NCBI RefSeq assembly: GCF_024171995.1
Contig: NZ_JAMTCT010000003.1
Coordinates: 186,001-250,000, forward strand
Direction of reading: 5' to 3'
Source of the DNA: Promicromonospora umidemergens
GTDB taxonomy: Bacteria > Actinomycetota > Actinomycetes > Actinomycetales > Cellulomonadaceae
Length of the DNA stretch: 64,000 nt
Shown here: positions 35,598 to 44,172 of the stretch, one piece after another
Numbering within the stretch: position 1 is the first letter of the stretch
Layout of the letters: the number at the start of each line of letters is the position of its first letter
The notes under the pieces: model-generated
Databases searched by the model: none
Told to the model about the DNA's origin: nothing
What the model saw: only the letters and a program-made list of their open reading frames with translations
Position numbers and translations under genes: made by a program

Positions 35598-36992
35598 ATG
35601 CCCACGCCCTCAGCACAGGTCCTCAGCAGCGTCGTCGTCGTGGGTGCTGGACTCGCGGGAGCGCAAACCGCCGCGGCGCTGCGCAAGCACGGTTTCGAGG
35701 GCCGGGTGACGGTGCTCGGTGCGGAAGGACTGCCGCCCTACGACCGCCCGCCGCTGTCCAAGGAGCTGCTCAAACGGACCGAGCCGGTATGGCTCTCCGA
35801 CGACCTCGGCGTCGACCTGCCCGCCCTCGTCGACGACCTGCGGCTCGCCGACCCGGCGGTCCGCCTCGAGGTGGACAGGGAGCGCGTGGTGGTGCGGACG
35901 GCGTCGGGCGACGACGTCGTGGCCGACGCCGTGGTGCTCGCCTCCGGCAGCGAACCCGTCCGCCCGGCAGGCTGGGACTCCGCCGTCACGCTGCACACGG
36001 CCGCCGACGCGGAGCGGCTGCGCGCCGCCCTCGTGCCGGGCATGCGGCTCGTCGTGGTGGGCGCCGGCTGGATCGGCGCGGAGGTCGCAGGGGTCGCGGC
36101 AGGCGCCGGCGCACGCGTCACGGTCGTCGAAGCGGGTCCGGTGCCGCTGGAGCGGCAGCTCGGCCGCAGGGTGGGCAGCCTCCTCGCCCCCTGGTACGAC
36201 GCCGCCGGGGTCACCCTGGTCACGGACGTCGCCGTCGACCAGGTGCTGCCCGGTTCGCACGAGGGCTCGCCGGACGGCGCGCGCGTGACACTCGCCGACG
36301 GCAGGGTGCTGGAGGCCGACCTGGTGCTGGCCGCAGTGGGCGCGCGGCCGGCGTCGGGCTGGCTCGCCGGCTCCCTGCCGCGCGAGGCGAACGGCGGGCT
36401 GCGGGTCAACCGCGCCGGCCGGTTCATGGGAGTGCGCCACCCCACCGACCCGGCGGGCAGGCTGCACCTCGACGCCCTCCGGCGCGTCTGGGTGGTGGGC
36501 GACCTCGCGACGCGGGAGCACCCAGTGTTCGGGGCGGTCCCCGGCGGTCACTGGTCTGCGGCGCTGCACGACCCCGACGTCACCGTGCGGGCCCTCCTCG
36601 GCCTCGACGAGCGCGCGGCGGAACCCGAGCACGTGCGGGCGCGGCTCGGGCTCGCACCCATCCCGGCGCACGCGCCGTACGTCTTCTCCCAGCAGCTGGC
36701 GCACGACCTGGCGCTGTTCGGCGTGCCGTCCCCGTTCGACGAGGTGGTGCTGCGGGGCGACCCGGCGGCGTCGGGCGGCTGGGCCGCGCTCTACCTGGAG
36801 AACGCGCTGGACCGGCACCCGCGCCGCACCCCGGACGGCCACCGGGTGGTGACCGTCCGGGCGGCGCTGCTCGTCGACTCCCCGCGCGAGGTGGGGCAGG
36901 TCCGCAAGCTGATGAACCGCGACGAGCCCCTCAGGCTGGACCTGACCCGGTCCCTGGACCCGACGATCAAGCTCAAGGACGCCGTGGTCTGA
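35598..36992 (+). CDS. FAD-dependent ferredoxin/rubredoxin reductase-like oxidoreductase
   Basis: This 464-residue pyridine nucleotide-disulfide-type flavoenzyme has FAD loop VVVVGAGLAGAQTAAALRK near residue 13 and YDRPPLSKELL. The NAD(P) loop VVVGAGWIGAEVAGVAAGAG lies at about 152, and VWVVGDLATREHPVFG is near the flavin. A C-terminal reductase dimerisation domain follows. Enzymes of this type pass electrons from NAD(P)H to ferredoxin or rubredoxin for P450s or dioxygenases. No partner gene is near. ATG at 35598 is preferred over the GTG nine bases before. Confidence 0.85.
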   Translation: MPTPSAQVLSSVVVVGAGLAGAQTAAALRKHGFEGRVTVLGAEGLPPYDRPPLSKELLKRTEPVWLSDDLGVDLPALVDDLRLADPAVRLEVDRERVVVRTASGDDVVADAVVLASGSEPVRPAGWDSAVTLHTAADAERLRAALVPGMRLVVVGAGWIGAEVAGVAAGAGARVTVVEAGPVPLERQLGRRVGSLLAPWYDAAGVTLVTDVAVDQVLPGSHEGSPDGARVTLADGRVLEADLVLAAVGARPASGWLAGSLPREANGGLRVNRAGRFMGVRHPTDPAGRLHLDALRRVWVVGDLATREHPVFGAVPGGHWSAALHDPDVTVRALLGLDERAAEPEHVRARLGLAPIPAHAPYVFSQQLAHDLALFGVPSPFDEVVLRGDPAASGGWAALYLENALDRHPRRTPDGHRVVTVRAALLVDSPREVGQVRKLMNRDEPLRLDLTRSLDPTIKLKDAVV

Positions 36993-37036
36993 TCCCCTCC
37001 CCTGGGGGCCGAGCCGACCTCGTCCGACCTCGTCAA

Positions 37037-37092
37037 CGAGGTCTAAGTTTCTTCGCTTTGAGGCCCCTCAAAGCGAAGAAACTTAGACCTCG
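37037..37092. repeat. Perfect palindrome, TTTCTTCGCTTT family, copy 2
   Basis: The 27-bp arms 37037-37063 and 37066-37092 are exactly complementary, with a 2-nt centre. Flank CGAGGTCTAAG and core TTTCTTCGCTTT match copy 3 at 38189 and, less closely, copy 1 at 1365. It sits between two plus-strand genes and may end the reductase transcript. Confidence 0.8.
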
Positions 37093-37111
37093 AAAAGCGC
37101 GGACGGGGACG

Positions 37112-37120
37112 TTATCCACA
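37112..37120 (+). promoter_or_regulatory. Isolated DnaA-box match
   Basis: TTATCCACA matches the DnaA-box consensus at all nine bases, 53 bp before the AbiEi-like gene. No second box of equal quality is near and no replication gene is present, so this could be a single regulatory site or chance. Confidence 0.3.
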
Positions 37121-37172
37121 GGACCATGTGGTTTCATCTGTGTTGGTGCCGGTTGGGTGGTGATATTGGCGC

Positions 37173-38201
37173 ATGCGACCGCTGAAGCCACTGCCTCCCC
37201 AGCTCGCCATTGTCACGTCCCGGCAAGAGGGCCTGGTGTCCTCCGTACAGCTCGACGAGATGGGGGTCGACGCCGCCTGGCGGCACCGCCTCGTCCGCCA
37301 GTGCCGTCTGATCCGGGTCACGCACGGTGTGTACGACATCGATCTCGTCCCTCCGGACCAGCGGTCACGCACCGACCTCCTGGACCATCTGCGCCGCCGA
37401 CCGGCGTGGGTCGGCCTGCTCGCGGGCGGCCCTGGTTCGACAGCGGTCGGCTTGTGCGCCCTCGCGCTGTACAGGGTCAAGGGTCTGCCGCGCACCATCC
37501 GGCCCGAGGTGGTGGCGCCGGGTGGCAGATGGCGGCCGGCCCGGGACGGCATCGTGTTCCGGAAGCTCGGCGGCATGGTGACCGGTCGGTTCAGTGGTGA
37601 CTTCCGGATCGCGAGCATCACCGATGCCCTCGCTCTCGGCGTCGCGCAGATGGGCCGGGACGACGCCGTCGCTGTGATGGACGATCTGCTCCACACGCGG
37701 ACCGCCACGGTTGACGACCTCGCCCGCGCGCACGACCTGGCACGTGGGCACCGGGGTGTCGACACGACGCATCCCTGGTGGCGGATGGCGACCGGCCGAG
37801 CGGAGTCGCCGCTCGAGTCCGCCGCGCGAATGGCGTGCCTCGATGCCGGGATTCCGCCGGATGCCCTGCAGCTGGTCGTCCGGGATCCGGCGGGCAAGCA
37901 CCTCGGCCGGATCGACCTCGCGTGGCGGCTACCGGACGGCACGTGGCTGCTCGTCGAGATAGACGGCGCCGATGTGCACAGCACCCCCGAGGCCGTGTTC
38001 CGGGACCGGAGCCGCCAGAACGACCTGATGTCGGCGGGTGGAGCCCGCGTCCTCCGGTTCACGGCCAGGGACATCCGGAGCCGGATGGTCGCGACAGTGT
38101 CCCCGATCCTGCACGAGGCCGGCTGGAAACCCGGACTCTACGACGACCACGGTCAGCCCGTGACGCTCGGTGCCCGCGTCCTCAACCTCAACGAGGCCTA
38201 A
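37173..38201 (+). CDS. AbiEi-type winged-helix/DUF559-like nuclease-fold protein
   Basis: The 342-residue protein starts with an AbiEi antitoxin-type helix-turn-helix region (IVTSRQEGLVSSVQLDEMG, then RVTHGVYDI). It ends with a DUF559-like, PD-(D/E)XK-type core: ESPLESAARM, GRIDLAWRLPDG and WLLVEIDGADVH, followed by RQNDLMSAGGARVLRFTARD. The Glu, Asp and Glu-x-Asp positions suit a metal-binding nuclease site. No AbiEii toxin partner follows, so it is an orphan of a type common in actinobacteria, with unknown function. Palindromes flank it on both sides, and copy 3 contains its stop codon. Confidence 0.75.
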   Translation: MRPLKPLPPQLAIVTSRQEGLVSSVQLDEMGVDAAWRHRLVRQCRLIRVTHGVYDIDLVPPDQRSRTDLLDHLRRRPAWVGLLAGGPGSTAVGLCALALYRVKGLPRTIRPEVVAPGGRWRPARDGIVFRKLGGMVTGRFSGDFRIASITDALALGVAQMGRDDAVAVMDDLLHTRTATVDDLARAHDLARGHRGVDTTHPWWRMATGRAESPLESAARMACLDAGIPPDALQLVVRDPAGKHLGRIDLAWRLPDGTWLLVEIDGADVHSTPEAVFRDRSRQNDLMSAGGARVLRFTARDIRSRMVATVSPILHEAGWKPGLYDDHGQPVTLGARVLNLNEA

Positions 38202-38250
38202 GTTTCTTCGCTTTGAGCGGCCTCAAAGCGAAGGAGCTTAGGCCTCGTTG
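38189..38250. repeat. Palindrome, TTTCTTCGCTTT family, copy 3
   Basis: The 29-bp arms 38189-38217 and 38222-38250 pair with two G-U-type mismatches. The left arm starts inside the last codons of the AbiEi-like gene and covers its stop at 38199-38201. The right arm ends 38 bp before the convergent purH stop. It is probably a bidirectional terminator. Confidence 0.8.
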
Positions 38251-38288
38251 GGAAGGGAACCGGGCGCTCAGGACGCGAGCACTTCCGG

Positions 38289-39941
38289 TCAGTGAGCGAA
38301 GTGGCGGGTGCCCGTGAGGTACATCGTCACACCAGCCGCCTCTGCGGCCTTGACGACCTCCTCGTCGCGGATCGAGCCGCCCGGCTGCACGACGGCGGTG
38401 ACCCCGGCGTCGAGCAGCACCTGCAGGCCGTCCGCGAACGGGAAGAAGGCGTCCGACGCCGCGACGGCGCCCCGGGCCCGCTCGACGCCGGCGGCCAGGG
38501 TGTTGGCGCGCTCGACCGAGAGCCGGCACGAGTCCACGCGGTTCACCTGTCCCATGCCGATTCCGACGGCGGCGCCGCCGCTGGCCAGCAGGATCGCGTT
38601 CGACTTGGCGGCCCGCACGGCCTTCCACGCGAACTCGAGGTCCGCGAGCACCTCGGGCGACGCCGCCTCACCGGTTGCGAGGGTCCAGCTCTCCGGGGCG
38701 TCGCCGTCGGCCTGGAACCGGTCGGTGGCCTGCATGAGCAGCCCGCCCGAGATGGGCCGGGTCTCGACGTCCGCCGACGGCGCCGACGGCACGACCAGCA
38801 GCCGGATGTTCTTCTTGGCCCCCAGGATCTCCAGCGCCTCGGGCTCGAACCCGGTGGCCACGACGACCTCGGTGAACACGGGAGCGATCTGCGCCGCCGC
38901 AGCCGCGGTGATCACGCCATTGGCGGCGATCACGCCGCCGTACGCGCTGACCGGGTCGGTCGCGTGGGCCTTCGCGTGCGCCGCGGCGATGTCGCTGCCC
39001 ACGGCGATCCCGCACGGGTTGGCGTGCTTGATGATCGCCACCGCAGGACCCTCGTGGTCCCAGGCGGCCCGCCACGCGGCGTCGGCGTCGACGTAGTTGT
39101 TGTAGCTCATGGCCTTGCCGTGCAGCTGCTCGGCCTGGGCAAGACCCGTCACCCCGTCGCCGCGCGTGTACAGGGCGGCCCGCTGGTGCGGGTTCTCGCC
39201 GTAGCGGAGCACGTCCGCGCGCTCCCAGGTGCCGCCGGCCCAGGCCGGGAAGCCGGTCGAGACGGGTCCGTCGGCGCCGTCCACCACGTCGGTCGGCGCG
39301 AGCACCGAGCCCATCCAGGAGGCCACGGCGACGTCGTACGTCGCGGTGTGCACGAACGCCGCGGCGGCGAGCGTCTTGCGCTGGGCGTAGGTGAAGCCGC
39401 CGGCCTGGACGGCCGCCGCGACGTCGTCGTACCGCGCGGGGTCCACGACCACCGCGACCGAGGGGTGGTTCTTCGCCGCGGCACGCACCATGGACGGCCC
39501 GCCGATGTCGATCTGCTCGACGACGGCGTCCGGCTCGGCGCCCGACGCGACCGTGGCGGCGAACGGGTAGAGGTTCACGACGACGAGCTCGAACGGCGCG
39601 ATCTCCAGGTCCGCGAGCTGGTCGAGGTGGTCCTGCTTGCGGGTGTCGGCCAGGATGCCCGCGTGCACGCGGGGGTGCAGCGTCTTGACGCGGCCCTCGA
39701 GGCACTCGGGGAACCCGGTCAGCTGCTCGACGGGGGTGACGGGGATCCCTGCGTCGGCGATCCTCGACGCGGTGGAGCCGGTCGAGACGAGCTCGACGCC
39801 CGCGCCGTGCAGCGCTGTGGCGAGCTCGATCAGGCCGGTCTTGTCGTAGACGCTCAGCAGGGCGCGCCGGACGGAGCGCTGCGAGTCGTCGGTGAGCTGG
39901 CCAGCTGGGCTGGCAGAGTGTGTGGACTGGGCGCCGGACAT
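38289..39941 (-). CDS. purH: Bifunctional AICAR transformylase/IMP cyclohydrolase
   Basis: PurH carries out the last two steps of IMP synthesis: formyl transfer from 10-formyl-THF to AICAR (ZMP), then ring closure. The 550-residue protein has the MGS-like cyclohydrolase domain (about 18-190; [33 protein letters not shown]) and the transformylase domain, with [26 protein letters not shown]. Start at 39941 after CGAGGAG. Its substrate ZMP is a ligand of the ZTP riboswitch found just upstream, a direct feed-forward loop. Confidence 0.97.
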   Translation of the reverse strand: MSGAQSTHSASPAGQLTDDSQRSVRRALLSVYDKTGLIELATALHGAGVELVSTGSTASRIADAGIPVTPVEQLTGFPECLEGRVKTLHPRVHAGILADTRKQDHLDQLADLEIAPFELVVVNLYPFAATVASGAEPDAVVEQIDIGGPSMVRAAAKNHPSVAVVVDPARYDDVAAAVQAGGFTYAQRKTLAAAAFVHTATYDVAVASWMGSVLAPTDVVDGADGPVSTGFPAWAGGTWERADVLRYGENPHQRAALYTRGDGVTGLAQAEQLHGKAMSYNNYVDADAAWRAAWDHEGPAVAIIKHANPCGIAVGSDIAAAHAKAHATDPVSAYGGVIAANGVITAAAAAQIAPVFTEVVVATGFEPEALEILGAKKNIRLLVVPSAPSADVETRPISGGLLMQATDRFQADGDAPESWTLATGEAASPEVLADLEFAWKAVRAAKSNAILLASGGAAVGIGMGQVNRVDSCRLSVERANTLAAGVERARGAVAASDAFFPFADGLQVLLDAGVTAVVQPGGSIRDEEVVKAAEAAGVTMYLTGTRHFAH

Positions 39942-39970
39942 GGCGGTTCTCCTCGGAGGTAGCTTCGCGG

Positions 39971-40060
39971 AAAACCCTGGCACCCAGGCGGGCGGCGCGC
40001 ATCACGGGTCGCTCGGCCGCTCCCCGGTGGTGACCCACCCTCGCCAGTCACGGCCACCGG
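39971..40060 (-). promoter_or_regulatory. ZTP (pfl) riboswitch upstream of purH
   Basis: On the minus strand the blocks are CCGTGACTGGCG (40042-40053), ACCACCGGGGAGCGG (40017-40031) and GCCTGGGTGCC (39979-39989), all conserved in the ZTP aptamer. The last block is also part of a small hairpin CCTGG-GTG-CCAGG (39976-39988) followed by GTTTT (39971-39975). That reads as a weak intrinsic terminator which ligand binding could prevent. The aptamer is clear; the termination mechanism is inferred from the overlap. Confidence 0.88.
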
Positions 40061-40150
40061 AAGTCTAGCCGGGCCCCGTCGGACGGCGAACCGCGTGCCG
40101 TTCGCGGGCTGTCGGGCGCCGAACGGCGAGTTGGTGGTCGATCCTGGGTG

Positions 40151-40225
40151 CCGAGTCGCAACCTGCGTGTCCAGCGGGGGCCGAGCCGCAAGCTGGTCGT
40201 GGTCGGGGCCCCGAACCGCAACCTG
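40151..40225. repeat. Three 15-bp boxes at exact 30-bp spacing
   Basis: CCGAGTCGCAACCTG (40151-40165), CCGAGCCGCAAGCTG (40181-40195) and CCGAACCGCAACCTG (40211-40225) are all in the same orientation. A weaker relative, CCGAACGGCGAGTTG, sits at 40119. They lie between purH's riboswitch and the 3' end of the PPOX gene. The same box is found in eight copies at 59924-60196. No reverse copy is present here, so this array cannot fold as one hairpin. Confidence 0.75.
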
Positions 40226-40257
40226 CCGGTGATGCCGTGTGTCGGTATGGGCCCAGG

Positions 40258-40683
40258 TCAGTACGTGTAGCGGTGCACCGCCTCCGGGTGGATGACGACG
40301 CGGACCTGTTCGCCGGCCAGGATCGCGGCGAGGTCGCCCGCCCGCACCGGGTCGGCGAGGTCCCAGTACCGCGCGGCGAGGCGGGCGGCCAGCTCGTGCG
40401 CCCCGTCGGCCTCCACCGTGGCGCGGCCGGCGACCGCCACCCAGCGCTCGCGCTCACCCACCGGCGCTGCGACCACCAGCGAGGCGCGAGGGTCGCGGCC
40501 GAGACGCCGGATCTTCAGCGAGTCGGGCTCGGTGAAGATCTGGACGGTCCCCTCCGCCGTGGCCTCGAACCACACGGGCCGAGGCTGCGGCGGCTGCGCC
40601 CCGCCGGCGACGGACAGGAATCCGTGCAGCGGGCGCCCGAGGAACTCGAGGTCGTCGGCGGTCAGGCTCGTGCTGTTGGTCAT
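40258..40683 (-). CDS. Pyridoxamine 5'-phosphate oxidase-family protein
   Basis: The 141-residue split-barrel protein has FLSVAGGAQPPQPRPVWFEATAEG, then SLKIRRLGRDPRASLVVAAPVGERERWVAVAGRATVE. That is the usual FMN- or F420-binding pattern of PPOX-like proteins. The substrate is unknown. It is shorter than true PNP oxidases and lacks their C-terminal dimerisation segment, so a vitamin B6 role is unlikely. The 3' side carries the three-box array. Confidence 0.8.
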   Translation of the reverse strand: MTNSTSLTADDLEFLGRPLHGFLSVAGGAQPPQPRPVWFEATAEGTVQIFTEPDSLKIRRLGRDPRASLVVAAPVGERERWVAVAGRATVEADGAHELAARLAARYWDLADPVRAGDLAAILAGEQVRVVIHPEAVHRYTY

Positions 40684-40752
40684 GACGCCGAGTCAACCCC
40701 ACCTCGCCGGACGGATCCATGGGTGAGAGGCCCGACCACCTTCGTGATCGTC

Positions 40753-41811
40753 TTACGCTCCGCTCGCAGGCAGGTCCGAGAGGTCCAGGACGAACCGGTA
40801 GCGCACGTCGTTCGCAGCGAGCCGGCGCATCGCCGTGGCCACCTGCGCGGACGGCAGCACCTCGACGTCGGCGGTGATGCCGTGCTCACCGCAGAAGTCG
40901 AGGAGCTCCTGCGTGCTCGGCCTGCCACCGCTGCCGGCCGACGCCAGGCTCTTGCGGCCCACGAGCAGGTCCATCGTCTCGAGCGAGATCGGCCCCAGGT
41001 AGCCCAGGGAGCACAGGGTGCCGTCGAGTGCGACGAGGCGCAGCAGCTGCCCGAGGTCGTGCGGCGCGGAGATCGTGTCGATCAGCAGGTCGATGCTGCT
41101 CACCGCGCGCGCCAGGTCGTGCTCGTCGGTGGTGACGACCACGTCGTCGGCCCCGAGCTTCCGGGCGTCGGCCGACTTCCCGGGCGTCCGGGTCAGCAAC
41201 ACCACCCGTGCACCCAGCGCCTTCGCGAGGCGCACCGCGAGGTGCCCGAGGCCGCCGAGGCCGGCCACACCGACGGTCATGCCCGGTCCGGCACACCATC
41301 GGCGCAGCGGCTCCCAGACCGTCACGCCCGCACACAGCAGGGGCGCGACGGCGGCCGGGTCGAGGTTCTCCGGGCGGTGGTAGGCGAAGCTCTCGCGGAC
41401 CACGTACTCGCCGGAGAACCCGCCGAGCGTCGGCGTCCCGTCGTGCCGGTCGCGACCGCCGTAGGTGAGCGTCGGGAACTGGACGCAGAAGTTCTCCTGG
41501 CCCGCCCGGCACATGGCGCAGGCCCCGCAGGAGTCGACGATGTTGCCGACGGCCACCTGATCGCCGACCCGGAACCGCGTGACGTCGGTCCCGGCGGCCA
41601 CCACCTCGCCCACGAACTCGTGGCCGGGAACCAGCAGGTCGTCCCCGCCGCGGTCGGACAGCGTCCGCAGCGCCGACAGGTCGGTGAAGCAGACCCCGCA
41701 GTAGGTGACGCGCACGGCAAGGTCGTCCGGGCGCAGCTCCCTGCGCTCGATGGTCCGGAGCGTGAGCTGCCCCTCGGGGCGCAGTGCCCCATAACCGGTG
41801 GTGCTGCGCAT
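40753..41811 (-). CDS. Zinc-dependent alcohol dehydrogenase (YahK/cinnamyl type)
   Basis: This 352-residue medium-chain dehydrogenase shows the catalytic zinc ligands in YCGVCFTDLS and PGHEFVGEV. The structural zinc set is CGACAMCRAGQENFC and the nucleotide loop is GVAGLGGLGHLAVRLAKALGA. GGFSGEYVVRESFAYHRPENLD is typical of NADPH-dependent aldehyde reductases of the YahK group. It is divergent from a TetR gene, and the 93-bp gap holds a TetR-like operator, so aldehyde or alcohol stress control is likely (inference). Confidence 0.92.
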   Translation of the reverse strand: MRSTTGYGALRPEGQLTLRTIERRELRPDDLAVRVTYCGVCFTDLSALRTLSDRGGDDLLVPGHEFVGEVVAAGTDVTRFRVGDQVAVGNIVDSCGACAMCRAGQENFCVQFPTLTYGGRDRHDGTPTLGGFSGEYVVRESFAYHRPENLDPAAVAPLLCAGVTVWEPLRRWCAGPGMTVGVAGLGGLGHLAVRLAKALGARVVLLTRTPGKSADARKLGADDVVVTTDEHDLARAVSSIDLLIDTISAPHDLGQLLRLVALDGTLCSLGYLGPISLETMDLLVGRKSLASAGSGGRPSTQELLDFCGEHGITADVEVLPSAQVATAMRRLAANDVRYRFVLDLSDLPASGA

Positions 41812-41824
41812 GTGCGCTCCTCAG

Positions 41825-41848
41825 AATAAACAGACTGTTCGGTCTATT
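41825..41848. promoter_or_regulatory. Candidate TetR operator between adh and tetR genes
   Basis: The 24-bp imperfect dyad has halves AATAAACAGAC and GGTCTATT with 8 of 12 positions symmetric, including the AGAC/GTCT type core often used by TetR proteins. It lies 14 bp before the dehydrogenase start and 57 bp before the regulator start, so one site could control both. Confidence 0.65.
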
Positions 41849-41904
41849 ACGAGACTACGGCACTCACAGCGAGGCAGGCAAGCGAGCGACGGTATGGTCG
41901 CCAC

Positions 41905-42495
41905 GTGGCAGACAGGAAGCCCCTCACCGCGCGCGGTGCGGCGACATGGGACCGGATCCTGGACGCGGCGACCGCCGAGTTCGCCCAGCACGGCTTCTCC
42001 GGCGCCCGGATCGAGCGCATCACGAGCACCGCCCGGACGAACAAGGCGCAGCTCTACGGCTACTTCGGCACCAAGGACGAGCTCTTCGACGCCGTCCTGG
42101 CCGCGTCGTTCCGCCAGATCATCGACCTCGCCACCATCGATGCGAACGATCTCCCGGGCTGGGCCGTGCGGCTCTACGACGAATACCTGGCACACCCCGA
42201 CATCATCCGGCTGGCCACGTGGTCGAGGCTGGAACGGAGCCCCCGTGGGCACCTCGTGGCCGAGGCCGAGCGCCAGGACCGGGAGAAGCTGGCCGCGATC
42301 GCCGGCGCCCAGCAGGCCGGGGCCGTCGTGCCTGGTGACCCGTTCGACGTGATGGCCATGGTGATCAGCATGTCGATGGCCTGGTCGCCGGTCAGCAACG
42401 TGTACGCGGCACACTCCGACGAGGACCCGGCGGAGCACCGGCGACGGCGGGAGTTCCTGCGCGAGGCGGTCCGCCGCGCGGTCACCCCCGACTGA
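41905..42495 (+). CDS. TetR-family transcriptional regulator
   Basis: The 196-residue protein has an N-terminal TetR HTH (about 12-58): ATWDRILDAATAEFAQHGF, then ITSTARTNKAQLYGYFGTKDELF. A helical ligand domain follows, with a C-terminal segment of the TetR_C type found in RutR-like repressors. GTG start at 41905. It likely represses itself and the divergent alcohol dehydrogenase through the dyad between them. The ligand is unknown. It is convergent with the BCCT gene, 18 bp apart. Confidence 0.92.
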   Translation: MADRKPLTARGAATWDRILDAATAEFAQHGFSGARIERITSTARTNKAQLYGYFGTKDELFDAVLAASFRQIIDLATIDANDLPGWAVRLYDEYLAHPDIIRLATWSRLERSPRGHLVAEAERQDREKLAAIAGAQQAGAVVPGDPFDVMAMVISMSMAWSPVSNVYAAHSDEDPAEHRRRREFLREAVRRAVTPD

Positions 42496-42513
42496 CGGCG
42501 CCCACAGGGCCGG

Positions 42514-44172
42514 CTATGAGCGGTTCTCGATGTGCTCGGCCACCCGCTCCGCGAACCATTCTCGCTGTTTCCTCTGCCGCACCTTCTGCTCACGGAGGAG
42601 AGCCTTGGCGGTGGAGACGGCGAGCAGCACCAGCACCACGCTGAACGGGAGCGCCAACAGGATCGCCATGGTCTGCAACGCACTCAGCGGATCGATTCCC
42701 GCGTCTGGGTTGGCGGCGGCCGCCCGAGCGCCCACGACGAGCAGCACCGCCGCGACCGCACCCTCGACACAGCCCCAGAACGCACGGCTCCACTTCGGCG
42801 GGTCCGGGTTACCGCCCGAGGCGAGCATGTCCACCACGAACGACGCCGAGTCGGAGCTCGTGACGAAGAAGATCACGATCAGGGCGATCCCGAGCACGCT
42901 GAGGATCGTGGACCCGGGAAGCGTGTCGAACAGCTGGAACAGCGCGGTGTCGGTGCTCACCGTGCCGTCCTCGGCGATCATCCCGCCACCGCCGAAGATC
43001 TCCCGGTACAGCGCCGACCCACCCAGCACCGAGAACCAGAGGAACGTCACCAGCGTGGGCACGAGGAGCACGCCCATCACGAACTCGCGGATCGTGCGGC
43101 CCTTGGAGATGCGGGCGATGAAGACGCCGACGAACGGCGCCCAGCTCATCCACCAGCCCCAGTAGAACGTGGTCCAGCTGCCGAGCCACGCCGCGCCGTC
43201 CTCCTGGAACGGGCGGGCGTTGAACGTGAGGAGGAAGAAGTTCTGGAGGTACGAGCCGATCTGGGTGATGAAGTCGCTCAGGATGAACACCGTGGGGCCT
43301 GCGATGAGCACGAACGCGAGGATCGCCGCGGCGAGGCCCATGTTGATGTTCGACAACCACTTGATGCCCTTGTCCACGCCCGTGACCACCGAGGTCACCG
43401 CGAGCGCCGTGATGACGATGATGAGCACGACCAGCAACCAGGTGCTGGGTTCGTCGATGACCTCGAGATAGGCCAGGCCGGCGCCGATCTGGGTGACCCC
43501 GAGACCGAGCGAGGTCGCGACGCCGAACAGCGTGCCCAGCACGGCGATCACGTCGATGACGTCGCCCCAGAAGCCCTTGATGCGGTCGCCGAGCAGTGGC
43601 CGGAGCGCCCAGCGGATCGAGACCGGGTTGCCGAGGCGGTGCACGGAGTAGGCGATGGCGAGGCCGACGACCACGTAGACGGCCCAGGCGTGCAGGCCCC
43701 AGTGCAGGAACGTGACGTCCATGGCCGCGCGGGCGGCGGCGGCCGGCGTGTCGGCGATGGCGCCCGGCGGTGTCACGCTGAAGTGGTTGAGGGGTTCCGC
43801 CACTCCCCAGAAGACGAGGCCTATTCCCATCCCGGCCGCGAACAGCATGGCGAACCAGGAGCCGAGCTTGAACTCCGGCTCGTCGTTGGGGTCCTTGCCG
43901 AGCACGATGCTGCCCATGGGCGAGACCGCGAGCCAGATGGCGAAGAAGACGCAGGCGGCGACCAGACCGATGTAGTACCAGCCCAGGTCCTGGACGACGG
44001 TCTCGTTGGCCGCGGCGATCAGGTCGCCCACCTGCTCCGGGATGATCGCTGTGGTCACCACGAAGGCGAGCAGCAGACCGGCTGCGGGGTAGAAGACCCG
44101 CGGCCCGTGGATCAGCCGGCGCCTCCCGGTCCCAGGGGGTGCGGCTGTCGTTCCTGTCTTCTGGTCAGGCAT
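42514..44172 (-). CDS. BCCT-family transporter (betaine/choline/carnitine)
   Basis: The 552-residue protein has 12 membrane helices. The glycine-rich stretch AAGMGIGLVFWGVAEPLNHF is in helix 3. The Trp-rich segment TTFYWGWWMSWAPFVGVFIARISKGRTIREF spans helix 8 and the following loop, where Trp residues form the trimethylammonium cage. Such carriers import osmoprotectants with Na+ or H+. The exact substrate is open. The start at 44172 has AAAGG upstream, partly inside a small hairpin (44182-44206). Confidence 0.93.
   Translation of the reverse strand: MPDQKTGTTAAPPGTGRRRLIHGPRVFYPAAGLLLAFVVTTAIIPEQVGDLIAAANETVVQDLGWYYIGLVAACVFFAIWLAVSPMGSIVLGKDPNDEPEFKLGSWFAMLFAAGMGIGLVFWGVAEPLNHFSVTPPGAIADTPAAAARAAMDVTFLHWGLHAWAVYVVVGLAIAYSVHRLGNPVSIRWALRPLLGDRIKGFWGDVIDVIAVLGTLFGVATSLGLGVTQIGAGLAYLEVIDEPSTWLLVVLIIVITALAVTSVVTGVDKGIKWLSNINMGLAAAILAFVLIAGPTVFILSDFITQIGSYLQNFFLLTFNARPFQEDGAAWLGSWTTFYWGWWMSWAPFVGVFIARISKGRTIREFVMGVLLVPTLVTFLWFSVLGGSALYREIFGGGGMIAEDGTVSTDTALFQLFDTLPGSTILSVLGIALIVIFFVTSSDSASFVVDMLASGGNPDPPKWSRAFWGCVEGAVAAVLLVVGARAAAANPDAGIDPLSALQTMAILLALPFSVVLVLLAVSTAKALLREQKVRQRKQREWFAERVAEHIENRS

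Noticed and set aside
37112-37120. Replication origin
   Set aside because: Only one good DnaA box, no dnaA/dnaN genes, no AT-rich region.
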